A stretch of 64,000 nucleotides of DNA from Rahnella inusitata (GTDB lineage Bacteria; Pseudomonadota; Gammaproteobacteria; Enterobacterales; Enterobacteriaceae): positions 1 through 64,000 of the forward strand of contig NZ_JYDE01000025.1 of assembly GCF_003263515.1 (NCBI RefSeq), read 5' to 3'. A program made the position numbers and the translations under genes. Below, in pieces: positions 47,643-57,262 of the stretch (the stretch's first letter is position 1; the number at the start of each line of letters is the position of its first letter). The notes beneath the pieces are model-generated. The model was not told the origin of the DNA and did no database searches. It worked only from the letters and a program-made list of their open reading frames with translations.

Positions 47643-48965
47643 ATGCAACACGCACAATCGCGCCGGCTGAACCGGCAGGATTTCAAAACGCTGTCCCTGG
47701 CTGCGCTGGGCGGCGCCCTCGAATTCTACGATTTCATCATTTTCGTCTTCTTCGCTGCGGTTATCGGCGATCTTTTCTTCCCTGCCGATATGCCCGACTG
47801 GTTACGTCAGGTTCAGACGTTTGGGATCTTCGCTGCCGGTTATCTGGCGCGTCCGCTCGGCGGCATTATTATGGCGCACTTTGGCGATTTGGTTGGCCGT
47901 AAGCGTATGTTCAGCCTGAGTATTTTACTGATGGCATTGCCGACGCTGGCGATGGGTTTGCTGCCAACGTATGCTTCTATCGGCATTGCGGCTCCGTTGC
48001 TCTTATTGCTGATGCGCGTATTACAGGGTGCGGCGATTGGTGGCGAAGTGCCAGGGGCGTGGGTCTTTGTGGCTGAACATGTGCCGAGAAACCGTATTGG
48101 CTTTGCCTGCGGCACGCTGACCGCCGGACTGACGGCAGGTATTCTGCTCGGTTCGCTGGTGGCAACCGTGCTGAACAGCGCGATGACGCCTGTGGCAATC
48201 AGCGATTTTGGCTGGCGTATTCCGTTCTTTCTTGGCGGTTTTTTTGGCCTGTTCGCGATGTATTTACGCCGCTGGTTGCAGGAGACGCCGATCTTCCTTG
48301 AGATGAAAGCGCATAAAACGCTGGCCGAAGAACTGCCGCTAAAATCAGTGGTGGTCAATCATAAGAAAGAAATCGTGGTGTCGATGCTGATGACCTGGCT
48401 GTTGTCTGCGGGGATCGTGGTTGTCATTCTGATGACGCCGACTTATCTGCAAAAACAATTCGGCATTCCGGCGGCTCAGGCGTTGCAGGCTAACAGTCTG
48501 GCGACCATTGCGCTGACCTTTGGGTGTATCGCGGCGGGCTGGATTGTTGACCGTCTGGGTGCCAGCAAAACGTTTATTGTCGGCAGCCTGTTCCTCGGTA
48601 TCTGCAGCTGGTCATTCTATCATTCTGTGGCCGCTGACCCTTCTATGCTGATGGGCATGTACGCGCTGGTCGGCTTCAGCGTCGGGATCGTCGGTGCGGT
48701 GCCTTACGTGCTGGTTCGCGCTTTCCCGGCCGAAGTGCGCTTTACCGGGATCTCATTCTCTTACAATGTCGCCTACGCCATCTTTGGTGGACTGACGCCG
48801 ATCTTCGTAACACTGATTATGCGCGTGACGCCAATGGCACCCGCGTATTACGTTCTGGCGCTCTCCGCGATTGGTTTGCTGACCGGCATCTATTTAACCC
48901 GCGATCTCAACAGTGAAACGACTCAGCCCGCAAAGTTTGATGAGCAGGCAGCGTCAGGAAACTGA
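47643..48965 (+). CDS. MHS-type MFS transporter (metabolite:H+ symporter)
   Basis: A 440-residue major facilitator with 12 predicted helices. The opening LAALGGALEFYDFIIFVFF, the GRPLGGIIMAHFGDLVGRKRMF-like loop between helices 2 and 3 (here ARPLGGIIMAHFGDLVG), and LMRVLQGAAIGGEVPGAWVF are typical of the MHS family that includes ProP, KgtP and ShiA. The substrate is unknown. I take the ATG at 47643 because the earlier ATG (47577) lies inside a terminator-like hairpin; its ribosome-binding site (GGA) is weak. In E. coli mog and satP are adjacent, so this gene is an insertion relative to that order. Confidence 0.88.
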   Translation: MQHAQSRRLNRQDFKTLSLAALGGALEFYDFIIFVFFAAVIGDLFFPADMPDWLRQVQTFGIFAAGYLARPLGGIIMAHFGDLVGRKRMFSLSILLMALPTLAMGLLPTYASIGIAAPLLLLLMRVLQGAAIGGEVPGAWVFVAEHVPRNRIGFACGTLTAGLTAGILLGSLVATVLNSAMTPVAISDFGWRIPFFLGGFFGLFAMYLRRWLQETPIFLEMKAHKTLAEELPLKSVVVNHKKEIVVSMLMTWLLSAGIVVVILMTPTYLQKQFGIPAAQALQANSLATIALTFGCIAAGWIVDRLGASKTFIVGSLFLGICSWSFYHSVAADPSMLMGMYALVGFSVGIVGAVPYVLVRAFPAEVRFTGISFSYNVAYAIFGGLTPIFVTLIMRVTPMAPAYYVLALSAIGLLTGIYLTRDLNSETTQPAKFDEQAASGN

Positions 48966-48988
48966 CGTCATTTCTGCGGGCACAAAAA

Positions 48989-49017
48989 CAAAAGGCCCCG
49001 CATTCGCGAGGCCTTTT
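48989..49017. terminator. terminator between the MFS gene and satP
   Basis: AAAAGGCC...CGC / GCG...GGCCTTTT with a 4-base loop and one mismatch; usable from both sides. Confidence 0.8.
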
Positions 49018-49035
49018 TGATCGGGCAGAGTTTAA

Positions 49036-49635
49036 TTACGCAGCAGCAACCGCCGCGTTGACTGCGTGATTTTTCGGTTCACCGATAGGTAAGACGGTCC
49101 GGCCATACTGTTCGTTCAACACTTCTGCCATCGCCAGATAAATGGCGCTGGCGCCACAGAAGATGCCTTCGAAACCTGCAAAATGTAGGACGGTGGTATT
49201 GCCGGTCATGTTACCGAAGCACAGCAGGGCGAACAAAATGGTCAGGCTGCCGAAAACAACCTGCAAGCCACGGTTGGCTTTCAACGTGCCGAAAAACATG
49301 AATAAGGTGAAAACGCCCCAAAGTCCGAGGTATGCGCCGAGGAAACTTTCGCTGCTGGCGTCAGCCAGGCCCATGCGTGGCAGCATCAGGATGCCCACCA
49401 GGCTCAGCCAGAAAGCGCCGTAAGAGGTAAAGGCAGTGGTGCCGAAGGTATTCCCTTTTTTGAATTCCATCATGCCCGCCAGAATCTGGATCAGGCCGCC
49501 ATAGAAAATGCCCATGCTGACGATAACAGCGGTCAGTGGGAAGAAACCTGCGTTGTGTAAATTCAATAAGATAGTGGTCATACCGAAGCCCATTAACCCG
49601 AGCGGGCCTGGATTTGCCAACGTTTTACTCTGCAT
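49036..49635 (-). CDS. satP: acetate/succinate-proton symporter SatP (YaaH)
   Basis: SatP takes up acetate and succinate with protons. The 199-residue AceTr-family (GPR1/FUN34/YaaH) protein has six transmembrane helices and the family signature [14 protein letters not shown] near the N-terminus. [15 protein letters not shown] is also typical. It is convergent with the MFS gene and divergent from dnaK. Confidence 0.94.
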   Translation of the reverse strand: MQSKTLANPGPLGLMGFGMTTILLNLHNAGFFPLTAVIVSMGIFYGGLIQILAGMMEFKKGNTFGTTAFTSYGAFWLSLVGILMLPRMGLADASSESFLGAYLGLWGVFTLFMFFGTLKANRGLQVVFGSLTILFALLCFGNMTGNTTVLHFAGFEGIFCGASAIYLAMAEVLNEQYGRTVLPIGEPKNHAVNAAVAAA

Positions 49636-49802
49636 AGATCCTCTGAATTAAAATATTACGAATAGATAACTGGGGGATATCCGCTTGCGAAATGGGTAAA
49701 AATCCCACATATCTTCAGAAGCGCGCGGCATCATAATGAGGTGGCGTCGGGTAAACATTGATCTGGCGTAACAGCAATTGAAGATTTTTTTTCATCTCGC
49801 CC

Positions 49803-49830
49803 CTTGATGCTGCGTTGCATGGCCCCATCT
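49803..49830 (+). promoter_or_regulatory. sigma-32 heat-shock promoter of dnaKJ
   Basis: CTTGATG, 13 bases, then CCCCATCT fits the RpoH consensus (CTTGAA - CCCCAT) and resembles E. coli dnaKp1. The leader of about 130 bases has no other feature I can name; the rest of the 331-bp gap upstream holds the satP promoter. Confidence 0.85.
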
Positions 49831-49966
49831 TATTCCCAACCGCAGTTGTTACCGTCGGTAAAGCCGCAATATCGGGCAGTTGAAATCGAACTATTGAAAT
49901 CGAAAACATTGCCCGCATATACAGTAGCAACATGATCGAATATGAATTTTAAGTGGAGACGTTTAA

Positions 49967-51868
49967 ATGGGTAAAATTATTGGGATCGACCTGGGTACTA
50001 CCAACTCTTGTGTAGCTATTATGGATGGCACTACTGCACGTGTGCTGGAGAATGCTGAAGGCGACCGCACCACTCCTTCCATCATCGCTTATGCGGCAGA
50101 TGGTGAGACTCTGGTGGGTTCTCCGGCTAAACGTCAGGCTGTGACTAACCCACAAAACACCCTGTTTGCGATCAAGCGCCTGATTGGCCGTCGCTTCCAG
50201 GACGAAGAAGTACAGCGTGACAAAGGCATCATGCCTTACCAGATCGTAGGCTCCGACAACGGCGACGCTTGGATCGACATCAAAGGTCAGAAAATTGCAC
50301 CTCCGCAGATTTCTGCTGAAGTGTTGAAGAAAATGAAGAAAACCGCTGAAGATTACCTGGGCGAACCGGTAACTGAAGCTGTTATCACCGTACCTGCATA
50401 CTTCAACGATGCTCAGCGTCAGGCAACTAAAGATGCTGGCCGTATCGCAGGTCTGGAAGTAAAACGTATTATTAACGAACCTACCGCAGCGGCACTGGCT
50501 TATGGCCTGGATCGCGAAGTGGGTAACCGCACTATCGCGGTATACGACCTGGGTGGTGGTACTTTCGATATTTCTATTATCGAAATCGACGAAGTTGATG
50601 GCGAAAAAACCTTCGAAGTTCTGGCAACCAATGGTGACACTCACCTCGGTGGTGAAGACTTCGATAGCCGCCTGATTAACTACCTGGTTGAAGAGTTCAA
50701 GAAAGAACAAGGTATGGATCTGCGTAACGATCCGCTGGCAATGCAACGTCTGAAAGAAGCCGCTGAAAAAGCGAAGATCGAGCTGTCTTCTGCTCAGCAA
50801 ACTGACGTGAATCTGCCGTACATCACTGCGGATGCGACCGGTCCTAAGCACATGAACATCAAAGTGACCCGTGCAAAACTGGAATCTTTGGTAGAAGACC
50901 TGGTTAACCGTTGTATCGATCCGCTGAAAGTCGCGCTGAAAGACGCAGGTCTGTCAGTGTCTGATATTCAGGACGTGATCCTGGTCGGTGGTCAGACGCG
51001 TATGCCAATGGTTCAGAAGAAAGTGGCTGAATTCTTTGGTAAAGAACCACGTAAAGACGTGAACCCGGACGAAGCTGTTGCTATCGGTGCAGCGGTTCAG
51101 GGCGGTGTGTTGGCAGGTGACGTGAAAGACGTTCTGCTGCTGGACGTTACCCCGTTGTCACTGGGTATCGAAACCATGGGCAGCGTAATGACTCCGCTGA
51201 TCACCAAAAACACCACTATCCCGACTAAACACAGCCAGGTGTTCTCAACTGCAGAAGACAACCAGTCTGCGGTAACCATCCATGTGTTGCAGGGTGAGCG
51301 TAAACGTTCGAGCGATAACAAATCTCTGGGTCAGTTCAACCTGGACGGTATTCAGGCAGCACCGCGCGGTCAGGCACAGATCGAAGTTACCTTCGACCTC
51401 GACGCCGACGGTATCCTGCACGTGTCTGCGAAAGACAAGACGACCGGCCGTGAGCAGAAGATCACCATCAAGGCATCTTCTGGTCTGACGGAAGAAGAGA
51501 TCCAGAAAATGGTTAACGATGCCGAAGCGAATGCTGAGTCTGACCGCAAGTTCGAAGAACTGGTCCAGACCCGCAACCAGGCAGACCATCTGATCCACGG
51601 TACCCGTAAGCAACTGGAAGAAGCCGGCGACAAACTGCCAGCGGAAGACAAAACCGCAGTTGAAGAAGCCCTGAAAGCACTGGAAGTTTCTGCTAAAGGT
51701 GAAGACAAGGCTGATATCGAAGCGAAAATCCAGGCGCTGGTGCAGGTTTCCGGTAAGCTGATGGAAATGGCTCAGCAGCAGGGTCAGGCTGAAGGCGGCG
51801 ATAACAGCGCTCAGAAAGATGATGACGTTGTTGACGCTGAATTCGAAGAAGTCAAAGACAAGAAATAA
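49967..51868 (+). CDS. dnaK: molecular chaperone DnaK (Hsp70)
   Basis: DnaK is the ATP-dependent Hsp70 that binds exposed hydrophobic segments and, with DnaJ and GrpE, folds proteins and regulates sigma-32. The 633-residue protein has the ATPase motif [26 protein letters not shown], and [11 protein letters not shown]. The linker [14 protein letters not shown] leads to the substrate domain, and the lid ends [16 protein letters not shown]. Sigma-32 control is supported by the upstream promoter, and dnaJ follows after 100 bases. Confidence 0.98.
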   Translation: MGKIIGIDLGTTNSCVAIMDGTTARVLENAEGDRTTPSIIAYAADGETLVGSPAKRQAVTNPQNTLFAIKRLIGRRFQDEEVQRDKGIMPYQIVGSDNGDAWIDIKGQKIAPPQISAEVLKKMKKTAEDYLGEPVTEAVITVPAYFNDAQRQATKDAGRIAGLEVKRIINEPTAAALAYGLDREVGNRTIAVYDLGGGTFDISIIEIDEVDGEKTFEVLATNGDTHLGGEDFDSRLINYLVEEFKKEQGMDLRNDPLAMQRLKEAAEKAKIELSSAQQTDVNLPYITADATGPKHMNIKVTRAKLESLVEDLVNRCIDPLKVALKDAGLSVSDIQDVILVGGQTRMPMVQKKVAEFFGKEPRKDVNPDEAVAIGAAVQGGVLAGDVKDVLLLDVTPLSLGIETMGSVMTPLITKNTTIPTKHSQVFSTAEDNQSAVTIHVLQGERKRSSDNKSLGQFNLDGIQAAPRGQAQIEVTFDLDADGILHVSAKDKTTGREQKITIKASSGLTEEEIQKMVNDAEANAESDRKFEELVQTRNQADHLIHGTRKQLEEAGDKLPAEDKTAVEEALKALEVSAKGEDKADIEAKIQALVQVSGKLMEMAQQQGQAEGGDNSAQKDDDVVDAEFEEVKDKK

Positions 51869-51911
51869 TCGCCCTTAAGCGGGCACAGTAAGAGTTCATT
51901 ACTGAAAACCA

Positions 51912-51943
51912 GCACGGGCGTCGAGGAAACTCTGCGCCCGTGC
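51912..51943 (+). other. intercistronic hairpin between dnaK and dnaJ
   Basis: GCACGGGCG / CGCCCGTGC with an inner GAG-GAAA-CTC hairpin and no T-run. It probably affects mRNA processing or the dnaK:dnaJ ratio rather than stopping transcription. Confidence 0.6.
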
Positions 51944-51968
51944 ACGCATGTTGAGGGTAGGTTAAAGC

Positions 51969-53105
51969 ATGGCGAAGCAAGATTTTTATGAGATTTTAGG
52001 CGTATCCAAAACAGCGGATGAGCGTGAAATCAAAAAGGCCTATAAGCGCCTGGCTATGAAGCATCACCCTGACCGTAATCAGGGCGACAAAGCTTCCGAA
52101 AGCAAATTCAAAGAAATTAAAGAAGCGTATGAAATTCTGACTGATGCGCAAAAGCGTGCGGCCTACGACCAGTACGGTCATGCAGCCTTTGAACAAGGTG
52201 GCATGGGCGGCGGCGGTGGGTACGGCGGTGGCGGCGGTGCAGATTTCAGCGACATCTTTGGTGACGTCTTTGGCGACATCTTTGGCGGCGGTCGCCGTCA
52301 GCGTGCGAGCCGGGGGTCAGACCTGCGTTACAACATGGATCTGACGCTGGAAGAGGCCGTTCGTGGTGTCACCAAAGAAATCCGCATTCCTACGCTGGAT
52401 GAATGTGACGTCTGCCACGGCAGCGGCGCGAAAGCGGGCAGTTCTCCGGCCACCTGTCCTACCTGCCACGGTGCGGGCCAGGTTCAGATGCGTCAGGGCT
52501 TCTTCACGGTTCAACAAGCGTGTCCGACCTGTCAGGGACGCGGTAAGGTCATTAAAGATCCTTGCAGCAAATGCCACGGTCATGGCCGCGTAGAGCGTTC
52601 GAAAACCCTGTCCGTGAAAATCCCGGCGGGTGTGGATACCGGCGACCGTATTCGTCTTGAAGGTGAAGGCGAAGCGGGTGAGCATGGCGCACCGTCAGGC
52701 GATCTGTATGTTCAGGTTCAGGTAAAAGCGCACAAAATCTTTGAGCGTGAAGGCAATAACCTGTACTGCGAAGTCCCTATCAACTTCGCCATGGCTGCCT
52801 TAGGTGGTGAAATCGAAGTCCCAACGCTTGATGGCCGCGTAAGCCTGAAAATTCCTGCGGAAACGCAGACCGGCAAAATGTTCCGTATGCGCGGGCGCGG
52901 TGTGAAATCCGTCCGTGGCGGTGCTCAGGGCGATTTAATGTGCCGCGTTGTGGTCGAAACGCCGGTCAGCCTGAGCGACAAACAGAAGCAGCTGCTGCGT
53001 GATCTGGAAGAAAGCTTTGGTGGCGTATCGGGTGAGAAAAACAGCCCGCGTTCCAAAAGCTTCCTGGACGGCGTGAAAAAGTTCTTTGATGATTTGACGC
53101 GCTAA
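51969..53105 (+). CDS. dnaJ: molecular chaperone DnaJ (Hsp40)
   Basis: DnaJ delivers substrates to DnaK and stimulates its ATPase. The 378-residue type I Hsp40 has the J domain with HHPDRNQG (HPD motif near residue 33) and a Gly/Phe-rich linker. The zinc domain has four CxxCxGxG repeats ([32 protein letters not shown]), and the substrate-binding and dimerisation domains follow. Confidence 0.98.
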   Translation: MAKQDFYEILGVSKTADEREIKKAYKRLAMKHHPDRNQGDKASESKFKEIKEAYEILTDAQKRAAYDQYGHAAFEQGGMGGGGGYGGGGGADFSDIFGDVFGDIFGGGRRQRASRGSDLRYNMDLTLEEAVRGVTKEIRIPTLDECDVCHGSGAKAGSSPATCPTCHGAGQVQMRQGFFTVQQACPTCQGRGKVIKDPCSKCHGHGRVERSKTLSVKIPAGVDTGDRIRLEGEGEAGEHGAPSGDLYVQVQVKAHKIFEREGNNLYCEVPINFAMAALGGEIEVPTLDGRVSLKIPAETQTGKMFRMRGRGVKSVRGGAQGDLMCRVVVETPVSLSDKQKQLLRDLEESFGGVSGEKNSPRSKSFLDGVKKFFDDLTR

Positions 53106-53139
53106 TCAGTTCCTGACAACAGGCACTGGCAGTCCAGCA

Positions 53140-53175
53140 AAATCCCCGGCAGCGGTTCGCTCCGGGGATTTTTTT
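53140..53175 (+). terminator. terminator of dnaKJ
   Basis: AAATCCCCGG / CCGGGGATTT with an inner AGCG/CGCT pairing and seven T residues. Confidence 0.9.
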
Positions 53176-53340
53176 ATGCGTGTTACGGACAACGCTATGG
53201 CAGGTTGAAAAATGACTCGTAAAAACCGAGCTATACTCCAGATATAATCGACTTTTTACGAGTTGATGGGTTATGTACAATTCGCGCATTCCATTGTGGC
53301 AATCCTTTTATCGCCACAGTTTTTCTACAGGAGAGTCAGA

Positions 53341-54516
53341 ATGTCGAATTTAATTCGTCAGTTTTTACGCTTGGAAGCCGCAGGGGGGATCGTACTGATC
53401 CTGGCCGCCATCGTGGCATTAATCATGGCCAACAGTCCGCTACAGGGCGCTTATCAGGCATTTCTGGATATTCCGGTCACCGTGCGTTTTTCCGAGTTGC
53501 TGATTGATAAACCCCTTTTACTGTGGATTAACGACGGTCTGATGGCGGTATTTTTCCTGATGATCGGTCTCGAAGTGAAGCGTGAGCTTTGCGAAGGCGC
53601 GCTGGCGAACCGCGACCAGGCATTATTCCCGGCCATTGCTGCGGTGGGCGGCATGATTGTTCCGGCCCTTATTTACTTACTGTTCAACGGCAGTGATGAG
53701 ATTGTCCGTCAGGGCTGGGCTATTCCGGCGGCCACTGACATTGCCTTTGCACTGGGCGTGATGGCGTTGCTGGGTTCCCGCGTACCGACTGGCCTGAAAG
53801 TCTTCCTGCTGGCACTGGCGATCATTGACGATCTCGGGGCGATTGTGATCATTGCACTGTTCTATAGCCACGATGTTTCCATGATGGCGTTAGGACTTTC
53901 TGCGGTTTGCATCGCGGCATTGGCTTTCATGAATTGGCGTGGGGTGACAAAACTGACGCCATATCTGGTTGTCGGCGCGGTGTTCTGGGTCTGCGTGCTG
54001 AAGTCTGGCGTTCACGCCACGCTCGCCGGTGTGATCCTCGGGTTCCTGATCCCGCTCAATACCAAAGATAAAAAACCATCACCGGCGCGTCGTCTGGAGC
54101 ACGGTATTCATCCTTACGTTGCGTGGTTTATTTTGCCGGTGTTTGCGTTTGCCAACGCGGGCATTTCATTAGAGGGCGTTTCTGCTGCCGGTGCTTTCTC
54201 CCTGTTACCGATGGGTATCGCTGCCGGATTGCTGTTAGGTAAACCGCTGGGCATCATTCTTTTCAGCGGAGTAGCGCTGAAATTGGGTGTGACCCGTATG
54301 CCATCGGGCATTACTTTTAGCCAGATAGCCGCCGTTTCCGTGCTGTGCGGTATCGGCTTTACGATGTCGATTTTCATCGGCTCACTGGCCTTTGCTACGC
54401 GTGATCCTGCACTGCTGACTTACGCAAAAATGGGCATCCTGATGGGCTCTGTTGCTTCTGCGGTATTGGGTTACATATTGCTCAGTCGTTCTTTGCCTAA
54501 AAAAGCCCTCAAATAG
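53341..54516 (+). CDS. nhaA: Na+/H+ antiporter NhaA
   Basis: NhaA exports Na+ (or Li+) in exchange for two protons, giving salt and alkaline tolerance. The 391-residue, 12-helix protein has the paired catalytic aspartates in [11 protein letters not shown] and the discontinuous helix region [27 protein letters not shown] lies before the C-terminal helices. The ATG at 53341 has GGAGA upstream; a frame extension of 26 codons upstream is not conserved. nhaR follows. Confidence 0.96.
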   Translation: MSNLIRQFLRLEAAGGIVLILAAIVALIMANSPLQGAYQAFLDIPVTVRFSELLIDKPLLLWINDGLMAVFFLMIGLEVKRELCEGALANRDQALFPAIAAVGGMIVPALIYLLFNGSDEIVRQGWAIPAATDIAFALGVMALLGSRVPTGLKVFLLALAIIDDLGAIVIIALFYSHDVSMMALGLSAVCIAALAFMNWRGVTKLTPYLVVGAVFWVCVLKSGVHATLAGVILGFLIPLNTKDKKPSPARRLEHGIHPYVAWFILPVFAFANAGISLEGVSAAGAFSLLPMGIAAGLLLGKPLGIILFSGVALKLGVTRMPSGITFSQIAAVSVLCGIGFTMSIFIGSLAFATRDPALLTYAKMGILMGSVASAVLGYILLSRSLPKKALK

Positions 54517-54524
54517 TGATGAAC

Positions 54525-54552
54525 AGGCTGCATGCGCAGAGGCATGCAGCCT
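54525..54552 (+). other. perfect hairpin between nhaA and nhaR
   Basis: AGGCTGCATGC and its exact reverse complement flank a 6-base loop, 9 bases after the nhaA stop. There is no T-run, so it may protect nhaA mRNA or reduce expression of nhaR. Confidence 0.6.
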
Positions 54553-54587
54553 GATGCAGACTTCATATTTCTGGAGCGGATGAAAAC

Positions 54588-55478
54588 ATGCCTCATATTA
54601 ACTACAACCATTTGTATTATTTTTGGCACGTCTGTAAATCAGGTTCTGTCGTAGGCGCCGCTGAGGCGCTCTATCTGACGCCACAGACCATCACCGGGCA
54701 GATTAAATCGCTTGAGGAACGGTTAGGTGGCAAACTTTTCAAACGTCAGGGCCGCGGTCTGGTGCCCTCTGAGCTGGGGCAGCTGGTATATCGCTATGCC
54801 GATAAGATGTTCACCCTCAGTCAGGAAATGCTGGATATCGTTAACTATCGCAAAGAGTCTAGCCTGTTGTTTGACGTGGGTGTCGCCGATGCGCTGTCGA
54901 AACGGCTGGTCAGCCGTGTGCTGAAAGCTGCCGTGCCGGACAACGCACAAATTCATTTGCGATGTTTTGAATCCACCCACGAAATGCTGCTGGAACAGCT
55001 GAGCTTGCATAAGCTGGATATGATTCTGTCGGACTGCCCGGTGGATTCAACGCAGCAGGAAGGTTTGTTCTCCGTCAAGCTGGGCGAGAGTCCGATCAGC
55101 TTCTATTGCTGCAATCCCCCTGCGGGTGTCGATTTTCCTGCTTGTCTGGAGCAGCGTCCGCTGCTGATCCCCGGGCGTCGTTCGATGCTGGGACGAAAAT
55201 TGCTGAACTGGTTTAATACGCAGGGATTGAAAGTGAACATTCTCGGTGAGTTCGATGATGCGGCACTGATGAAAGCGTTCGGGATGAACAACGATGCAAT
55301 ATTTGTCGCGCCAGCGATTTACTCTTCTACTGAGTTTCAGGATGAAAAAATTGTTGAAGTGGGGCGCGTGGAGGGGATTCTGGAAGAGTACTACGTGATT
55401 TTTGCCGAACGTATGATCCAACATCCTTCGGTTCAGCGGATTTGTCACACTGACTTTTCGGCGCTGTTTGAGTTGTAG
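54588..55478 (+). CDS. nhaR: transcriptional activator NhaR
   Basis: NhaR is a LysR-type activator of nhaA in response to Na+ and also controls other genes, such as osmC and pga in E. coli. The 296-residue protein has the N-terminal HTH ([40 protein letters not shown]) and the conserved [22 protein letters not shown] lies upstream of the ATG. It sits in an nhaA-nhaR operon, as in E. coli. Confidence 0.95.
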   Translation: MPHINYNHLYYFWHVCKSGSVVGAAEALYLTPQTITGQIKSLEERLGGKLFKRQGRGLVPSELGQLVYRYADKMFTLSQEMLDIVNYRKESSLLFDVGVADALSKRLVSRVLKAAVPDNAQIHLRCFESTHEMLLEQLSLHKLDMILSDCPVDSTQQEGLFSVKLGESPISFYCCNPPAGVDFPACLEQRPLLIPGRRSMLGRKLLNWFNTQGLKVNILGEFDDAALMKAFGMNNDAIFVAPAIYSSTEFQDEKIVEVGRVEGILEEYYVIFAERMIQHPSVQRICHTDFSALFEL

Positions 55479-55506
55479 TTAACGCAGATACTCAAATTTT
55501 AGGTAT

Positions 55507-55534
55507 AAAAAAACCGGCGTAAGCCGGTTTTTTT
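55507..55534. terminator. bidirectional terminator between nhaR and rpsT
   Basis: AAAAAAACCGGC / GCCGGTTTTTTT with a GTAA loop, suited to both convergent genes. Confidence 0.9.
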
Positions 55535-55558
55535 ATCAAGCATATCAGCGTAATGCAA

Positions 55559-55822
55559 TTATTGCATTGCGTTGATTTGCGCAGTCAGATTTGACTTATG
55601 ACGCGCTGCTTTGTTCTTGTGGATCAGGCCTTTACAAGACTGACGATCCACAATTGGTTGCATTTCGTTAAATGCATTTTGTGCAGCAGCTTTGTCGCCT
55701 GCTGCAATAGCCGTGTATACCTTCTTGATAAAGGTACGCATCATTGAACGGCGGCTCGCGTTATGCTTACGACGTTTTTCTGACTGTACGGCGCGTTTCT
55801 TAGCTGATTTGATATTAGCCAA
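55559..55822 (-). CDS. rpsT: 30S ribosomal protein S20
   Basis: Protein bS20, an 87-residue early-binding protein of the 30S subunit, very basic: (M)[20 protein letters not shown]...AQINAMQ. I place the start at the TTG at 55822, two codons inside a longer TTG-initiated frame. It gives the E. coli N-terminus and has GGAG at the right distance. E. coli rpsT also uses UUG and is autoregulated at translation. Confidence 0.95.
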   Translation of the reverse strand: MANIKSAKKRAVQSEKRRKHNASRRSMMRTFIKKVYTAIAAGDKAAAQNAFNEMQPIVDRQSCKGLIHKNKAARHKSNLTAQINAMQ

Positions 55823-56261
55823 GGCCAACTCCCAAATATTTTTCTATTGATGAACAATTCAAAGGCCGAGGAATATGCCTTTTCGGTCTTCTGTTGTCAA
55901 CGGATTTGTGCAAATAAGCGGCGTTTTAAAGCGTGAACTTTACACGTCGCTTGTTACGTTGTGATGGCGCAGGATTTTAACAGCTTCCGGCATCGGAATA
56001 CAGTCTTTCGCGAGAAAAATCGACAGGAGAGTGTACAAACTGCCCACGGCGGCCATTAACGCTTTGTTTCTGCGAAAAGTCACGCATTCCCTGCTCGAAA
56101 GGAAAGATTTTCATCGCCACGCCGCCATTTGAACCGCAATATCTGCCGTATGCAAGAGAGAATGGTGTGATCCTGCGAATCGCTGGTTAACCTTGCGGGC
56201 TGTACAAGGTATAATCCGCCGATTTCCATCTTTATGAGTCAGCATTGGATTTGAGCCAGCT
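55823..56261. other. rpsT-ribF divergent intergenic region
   Basis: About 440 bp without a gene I can support. It holds the rpsT promoter on the minus strand (listed separately) and, in its right part, presumably the ribF promoter. A yaaY-like small gene was looked for and not found. Confidence 0.5.
55872..55900 (-). promoter_or_regulatory. rpsT promoter
   Basis: On the minus strand, consensus TTGACA, a 17-bp spacer and CATATT are followed by the GC-rich discriminator CCTCGGCC typical of stringently controlled ribosomal promoters. Confidence 0.85.
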
Positions 56262-57200
56262 ATGGAGCTAATTCGCGGAATACACAATATTCGAGCACGC
56301 CATCATGGATGTGTGCTGACTATTGGCAATTTTGATGGTGTACACCGGGGCCATCAGGGCCTGATCGAACAGCTGAAGCTGGAAGGTCAGCGTCTGGGGC
56401 TGCCGGTAATGGTGATGATTTTTGAACCACAGCCGCTGGAACTGTTTGCGGGCGATAAAGCCCCTGCACGGTTAACCAGCCTGCGTGACAAAGCCAAGTA
56501 TCTGGCCGAGTGTGGCGTAGATTATCTTTTATGTGTGCATTTCGACCCCCGGTTCGCTGCACATATGGCGCAGGCGTTTGTTTCTCAGCTGCTGGTCGAA
56601 AAGCTGGGCGTCAAATTCTTGACCGTCGGGGATGATTTCCGCTTTGGTGCGGGTCGTCTGGGCGATTTTGAGCTGTTGCAGAAAGCCGGGAAAGAGTATG
56701 GCTTCGAAGTGATCAGCACCCAGACCTTCCGTGAAGGCGGAAATCGCATTAGCAGCACTGCTATCCGCGATGCGCTGCGTGACGATGATTTAGCGCTGGC
56801 CGAAAATTTACTGGGCCATCCGTTCAGTATCTCAGGGCGGGTCGTCCATGGTGATAAGCTGGGGCGTACTATTGGGTTCCCGACGGCCAACGTGCCGTTA
56901 AAGCGCGTGGTCTCACCGGTTCGCGGCGTGTATGCCGTAGAAGTTCTCGGCCTTGGCCCGGAACCTTTGCCGGGCGTTGCCAATATTGGCATTCGTCCGA
57001 CGGTCGGTGGCGTGCGCAAGCAGTTGGAAGTTCATCTGCTCGATACCACATTAGATTTATACGGGCGCCACATTGACGTGGTGCTCCGCGCAAAATTGCG
57101 CAATGAACAGCGTTTCTCCTCGCTTGATGCGTTAAAGCAACAAATTGCGAACGATGAGGTGACGGCCCGGGAATTCTTCGGGTTAAAGACACCACGCTAA
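56262..57200 (+). CDS. ribF: bifunctional riboflavin kinase / FAD synthetase
   Basis: RibF makes FMN and FAD from riboflavin. The 312-residue protein has an N-terminal nucleotidyltransferase domain (LTIGNFDGVHRGHQ, and ISSTAIRDALR) and a C-terminal riboflavin kinase domain (GKVVHG-type GRVVHGDKLGRTIGFPTANV; GVANIGIRPT). It is the first gene of the conserved ribF-ileS-lspA-fkpB-ispH cluster. Confidence 0.97.
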   Translation: MELIRGIHNIRARHHGCVLTIGNFDGVHRGHQGLIEQLKLEGQRLGLPVMVMIFEPQPLELFAGDKAPARLTSLRDKAKYLAECGVDYLLCVHFDPRFAAHMAQAFVSQLLVEKLGVKFLTVGDDFRFGAGRLGDFELLQKAGKEYGFEVISTQTFREGGNRISSTAIRDALRDDDLALAENLLGHPFSISGRVVHGDKLGRTIGFPTANVPLKRVVSPVRGVYAVEVLGLGPEPLPGVANIGIRPTVGGVRKQLEVHLLDTTLDLYGRHIDVVLRAKLRNEQRFSSLDALKQQIANDEVTAREFFGLKTPR

Positions 57201-57262
57201 ACTTGTACTGACAGGCGTGTCACAACGCCTGGAATCCAGCCGAAAAACGGAACCGAGAATCT

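Noticed and set aside
49949..50851. 300-residue minus-strand frame across the 5' half of dnaK
   Set aside because: It is an antisense shadow of dnaK. Similar frames are known opposite dnaK and have been mistaken for genes.
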